Source: an uncultured Paracoccaceae bacterium
GTDB taxonomy: Bacteria > Pseudomonadota > Alphaproteobacteria > Rhodobacterales > Rhodobacteraceae
Direction: 5' to 3'
Assembly: GCA_937900975.1 (NCBI GenBank)
Contig: CALCPC010000902.1
Coordinates: 1-7,002 of the forward strand
DNA: 7,002 nt
Position numbers and translations under genes: made by a program. Positions 6,901-7,002 of this stretch are shown piece by piece. Below the pieces are notes generated by a model. It was not told the DNA's origin and did no database searches. It saw only the letters and a list, made by a program, of their open reading frames with translations. The number at the start of each line of letters is the position of its first letter. Position 1 is the stretch's first letter.

Positions 6901-7002
6901 GAGGACATTGGCCGGCGTGATCGGGCGCCCGTCGCCCGTTAGCATCGCGCGCCGCTCGCGCGTGGCTGGGGTCCCGCGCCGCTCGCGCGTGGCTGGGGTC
7001 CC
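952..7002 (-). CDS. Giant repeat-rich orphan protein, 5'-partial
   Basis: Function is unknown and I recognise no family. The minus-strand frame is open from the right edge (7002) to a TAG at 952-954, at least 2016 codons. The first ATG in the window is at 6943-6945 (1997 residues), but the frame stays open upstream through a 27-bp repeat, so the true start is probably outside. No Shine-Dalgarno sequence supports that ATG; only a weak GAGCGG lies about 6 bases before it. The product is rich in Ala, Gly and Arg, and basic. It is a chain of blocks: Cys-rich N-terminus, 45-residue Cys repeats, Ala-rich block with alternating Lys/Arg, Ala-rich helical part, Trp/Gly/Arg repeats and a C-terminal part. 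Repeat lengths and spacings are all multiples of three, which supports translation. I see no signal peptide, transmembrane anchor or nucleotide-binding motif. Against it, third codon positions are not consistently the most GC-rich. Alternatives are a degenerating gene, or low-complexity DNA that happens to lack stops. Confidence 0.55.
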   Translation of the reverse strand, partial: GTPATRERRGTPATRERRAMLTGDGRPITPANVLGPGCNNQPCVTPTCPAPSQLWPERRKSGVGDRSPRCTPNSRTGSMGCPCHPAGPTGATMGRKRRLGAMGSAGSGIGCSNAVRMVNACTGDGTTNEGCQRGTGYARRRSPGTAGRRTHSGALIRHGGRLEVSKDGCPRGMCIAGRSRDKGSAGTRKKSGNRPRSGALCGRAGPHATGGTRQRGDFGSKSGQRDMGRLRCWKSAGSPVRLGKRGNKVRANSPYCAGRSAAPGVRARIACAGVARKTGSLARADCWAPVQKGGFAGNQGKAAGRDIRGRRVQRGLAHQRRGAGSARVRGGTGIGRFLHGPGEMGLDVGAGCSGRAGGFSSTVSERSVGCGTGARICCFARGPGGSAHAVGDGCLGRKLCVGRCSGTAHERHVCCGNGACSGRFARCPGGLSLAFGVGCLGQILSLGRYSSAAYEGHVSCGAGASICRFVRGLGGPACAVGCSGRMRGVGQCSSTVGERGVGGGTGAGTRWLVRGPGVPGRDLGAGSSGRMHRVGRCSTDNELSLGFGTSAGAFGQRSGTPCCDAPGKTGDMGLSYRTLIARGLGLARSEDRRRIADRAGAMRGTGDTDACNSAPSRLCAFGGRGCASAPGVAVPARFGRPTSAGRTGWLTMPSGPTVGVTVPSDWRQSPIAAGRRGAEAVWPAARPSEWRGAGGIFASAPGVSLTGAAGRPLNVSPRISGRHGPAASWPCGPSLDTPEHGLRCRGRLVRVARQRLAVRARAPRRVAILSLPSAAFAGQARRATLNRSPVFAPRVSSLARGAMAALPASNIPGFDARKGMPCPQVRGYGRIAFASASAGPLWAGARARLRASACASAETSAAASPRTRVHAGAEARTKTSVNAPEWPELTTCGAAKRQSRARTNPGYMARSRAEARMVALAAARTRTGAAAACAWTAVSAGAGSKEWAFLAANPTPPAVALSVARAMPGAKALERAGATACAMVAARARAKARADFGANTTAMVALRAGPEATARTATGAAALVSIMARARGRAKARAKAKSKAWYRYRYKSRSRAISSVAALGTRRGPIWAVVFGASDAARNVVLAPLDPVSFTLGWRPGARPDLGISRSRQGCFQTVARSLPSTPHKCKGRSKDDRIALTEGQSRPVVRSRNSLGGAPRRNAIGGLTQGLGRFNGPSARLTRDAWDRHVARALAAPRVGPPAICPQDRRRPTGWTVARHTRTTSHGPPSVYALVVRKARQAETAPALWTSAAMAERTKTALPLGAGSGALAASIAALAHEDAWRLRQGAAAWRKLRLAAWREAASAQPLEAFPAAHAVVGMADEPAPAPTALAAGKDGALPADRRNLPDASGRTHGATAYAPRRRKDPAGAQTTLAAADTKMRLARISETQAGSVPGARAGSAAPSGRRGALPARSDLRGATGRWRAVEDRLGQGARAALGPAGAVGFALDAAGAKGRLAEARLRPRTPARDELGPPVRVRRAVHRQRAGRRESPGSPAAVRVGRLVWVGRVLRDARRRAAARRSGVRLTGAVAASGVGWTREALCVVRLPRAGWHLGMAAGPVAWDPGVMRGGRWRAVAWRSGVGHTRAVSAWTGEALYADRLPRDGRHLGAAGGLGEACQVWRVLATVQGRAPGQRQGLAGGLVAWVGRGLRGAGWRAAAWRSGVGHTRVVAAGGVAWNGQMLYVDRLPRDGRYLGMAAGLGAACSAQVWRVLATVQGRAPGKRLGLAGGLVAWDGRVLRGGRWLAAAWRLGLGLAASDWVGPVSRVGRVVGVGQTRALGRRLGVRSGGDADLAPGFALGFRDIGQRSFAARFEMPMPTANDTCFYGVALSLAVARRSLSPGAAPLVAVPPGLSTSAQSGLANTHLGQAGGRAFRPLGAETVYLARRNGLRLVVARGWALAQHLGPGSGAAEAHALAAWLCPAFTEFAGAAYICAFAPRAPGPVSRAGSDWVAAGRCAPENPLARGFWTFDARDLVASAGLDSAGRLSRRRVADRAGGWGWRMGFGADSRGS
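955..1740 (-). other. C-terminal part of the giant protein
   Basis: These are residues about 1736-1997, ending at the TAG at 952-954. After the repeats, the composition becomes closer to that of a folded protein, with mixed hydrophobic and aromatic residues. Examples are NDTCFYGVALSLAVARR at 1806-1822, ETVYLARRNGLRLVVARGW at 1865-1883 and RGFWTFDARDLVASAGLD around 1950-1967. I see no internal repeat and no recognisable family. If any part of this protein has a conserved fold, this segment and residues 1216-1440 are the best candidates. Confidence 0.35.
1741..2513 (-). repeat. Long diverged repeats with RLPRDGR motif
   Basis: Anchor GCGCCACGCTGCCGCA-like sequences start at 1741, 2005, 2251 and 2425, spaced 264, 246 and 174 bp, all multiples of three. 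Copies starting at 1741 and 2005 are nearly complete and, by hand alignment, roughly 88-90% identical apart from in-frame indels of 6 and 9 bp. The copy starting at 2251 lacks an internal segment of roughly 90 bp, and the one at 2425 is partial. In the minus frame (residues about 1478-1735) the unit contains LYxDRLPRDGR (R1586-R1592 and R1672-R1678; a variant RLPRAGW at R1532), then QVWRVLATVQGRAPG, then AAAWRSGVGHTR. The plus frame aligned with it has stops at the same place in both copies (TAG at 1852, TAA at 2116), so that strand is not the coding one. Confidence 0.8.
2626..3300 (-). other. Ala-rich, probably helical part of the giant protein
   Basis: These are residues about 1216-1440. 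This stretch reads like an ordinary soluble Ala-rich protein, with charged and aromatic residues at helix-like spacing. Examples are SIAALAHEDAWRLRQGAAAW around 1255 and ISETQAGSVPG around 1370-1380. It has no cysteines and few repeats, unlike the blocks on either side. By eye, in 2881-3300 the first codon position of the minus frame is the most GC-rich, reflecting many Ala, Arg and Gly codons. I do not recognise a domain. Confidence 0.35.
3835..4488 (-). other. Ala-rich block with alternating Ala and basic residues
   Basis: These are residues about 820-1037 of the giant protein. Alanine often occupies every second position, with Arg, Lys, Ser or Thr between. Examples are the ARARLRASACASAET stretch near 826-840 and the ARARAKARA stretch at 967-975. 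The block ends in the hexanucleotide-encoded X-Lys/Arg run. By eye, third codon positions here are about 80% G/C, the clearest three-base periodicity in the window. However, the plus-strand frame opposite shares the same third positions and is also open (3656-4519), so periodicity alone does not decide the strand. A composition like this would suit a basic, nucleic-acid-binding or disordered segment, but that is inference. Confidence 0.4.
3839..3922. repeat. Imperfect hexanucleotide repeat, 14 units
   Basis: Fourteen consecutive 6-base units occur, variants of CTGGAC, CTGTAC, TTGGCC and CGAGCC on the plus strand. In the minus frame they give a run from about residue 1009 to 1037 in which 13 of the 14 even positions from 1010 to 1036 are Lys or Arg; the exception is Trp1026. 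The core reads WYRYRYKSRSRA. The minus frame used by the giant gene avoids the stops that other phases of the same repeat contain: TTA on the plus strand at 3875 and 3899 would be TAA in another minus frame. Confidence 0.8.
5310..6030 (-). repeat. About five diverged ~135-bp repeats (43-45 residues, Cys-rich)
   Basis: A recurring plus-strand motif of the form GGYGCYGCTG marks the units. The codon-aligned GGT/GGC anchors lie at 5386, 5518, 5647, 5782 and 5917, so spacings are 132, 129, 135 and 135 bp, all multiples of three. A further partial unit reaches about 6030. In the minus frame the units (residues about 306-546) share the pattern C-S-[SG]-T near the start, then E-R-x-V, then C-G-x-G-A, then R-F-[AV]-R, then G-G, and end in V-G-R. 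Copies are strongly diverged in sequence but keep phase. The codon-aligned plus frame reads as Ala-rich but is broken by TAA at 5665 and TAG at 6160. Confidence 0.75.
6031..6945 (-). other. Cys/Gly/Arg-rich N-terminal part of the giant protein
   Basis: These are residues 1-305 counted from the ATG at 6943-6945. Cysteines come singly or in spaced pairs, for example C19, C24 and C29, then C62 and C64, in a Gly/Arg/Ser/Thr background. I count about 38 Cys in the first 600 residues (about 6%), against about 19 in the remaining 1400 (just over 1%). No zinc-finger spacing is repeated regularly enough to name. It runs directly into the 45-residue Cys repeats. No function is inferred. Confidence 0.4.
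6949..7002. repeat. 27-bp perfect tandem repeat, two copies, at window edge
   Basis: Positions 6949-6975 and 6976-7002 are identical, and the second copy ends exactly at the window edge, so more copies may follow. The unit is nine codons long. In the frame of the giant minus-strand gene it reads GTPATRERR twice, immediately before residues RA and the first ATG. There is no stop in it. It may be the edge of a coding minisatellite or an assembly boundary in a repeat. Confidence 0.9.

Noticed and set aside
1..7002. A non-standard genetic code (for example TGA as Trp) to explain the locus.
   Set aside because: The giant frame contains no TAA, TAG or TGA, so no recoding is needed. The plus frames that recoding TGA would lengthen still contain TAA or TAG.

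Overview
The window is GC-rich, roughly two thirds or more G+C by eye. One reading frame on the minus strand dominates it. Read from position 7002 down to 952, this frame has no stop codon, giving at least 2016 codons open at the upstream edge. At this base composition about 2% of codons would be stops by chance, so some 40 would be expected. I recognise no known protein family in the translation, and I found no rRNA, tRNA, CRISPR array, insertion sequence, phage module or convincing operon signal. The organism cannot be assigned. High GC alone fits many bacteria, some large DNA viruses and some protists. The codon pattern (no consistent excess of G/C at third positions) is unlike an ordinary gene of a free-living high-GC bacterium.

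The minus-strand product is a mosaic of low-complexity and repeated blocks, from N- to C-terminus (residues counted from the ATG at 6943-6945). First comes a 27-bp perfect tandem repeat at the window edge that stays in frame and would encode GTPATRERR twice. Then comes a Cys/Gly/Arg-rich part (residues 1-305) and about five diverged Cys-rich repeats of 43-45 residues (306-546). A mixed part follows (547-819), then an Ala-rich block ending in an alternating X-Lys/Arg run built on a hexanucleotide repeat (820-1037), and another mixed part (1038-1215). After that come an Ala-rich, probably helical part (1216-1440), Trp/Gly/Arg-rich repeats of 58-88 residues carrying an RLPRDGR motif (1478-1735), and a more ordinary-looking C-terminal part (1736-1997).

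All measured repeat units or spacings are multiples of three: 27, 6, 129/132/135 and 174/246/264 bp. The repeats have therefore expanded and shrunk without breaking frame, which is the best evidence that the frame is translated. Against it, differences between two repeat copies are not concentrated at third codon positions, and no conserved domain is visible.

Downstream of the stop at 952, the same frame continues almost to the left edge with only three more stops (775, 439 and 22). The first 951 bases look like an eroded or separated tail of the same reading frame, with nothing else recognisable in them. I see no set of genes working together; the window is essentially one giant orphan repeat gene or gene-like locus.
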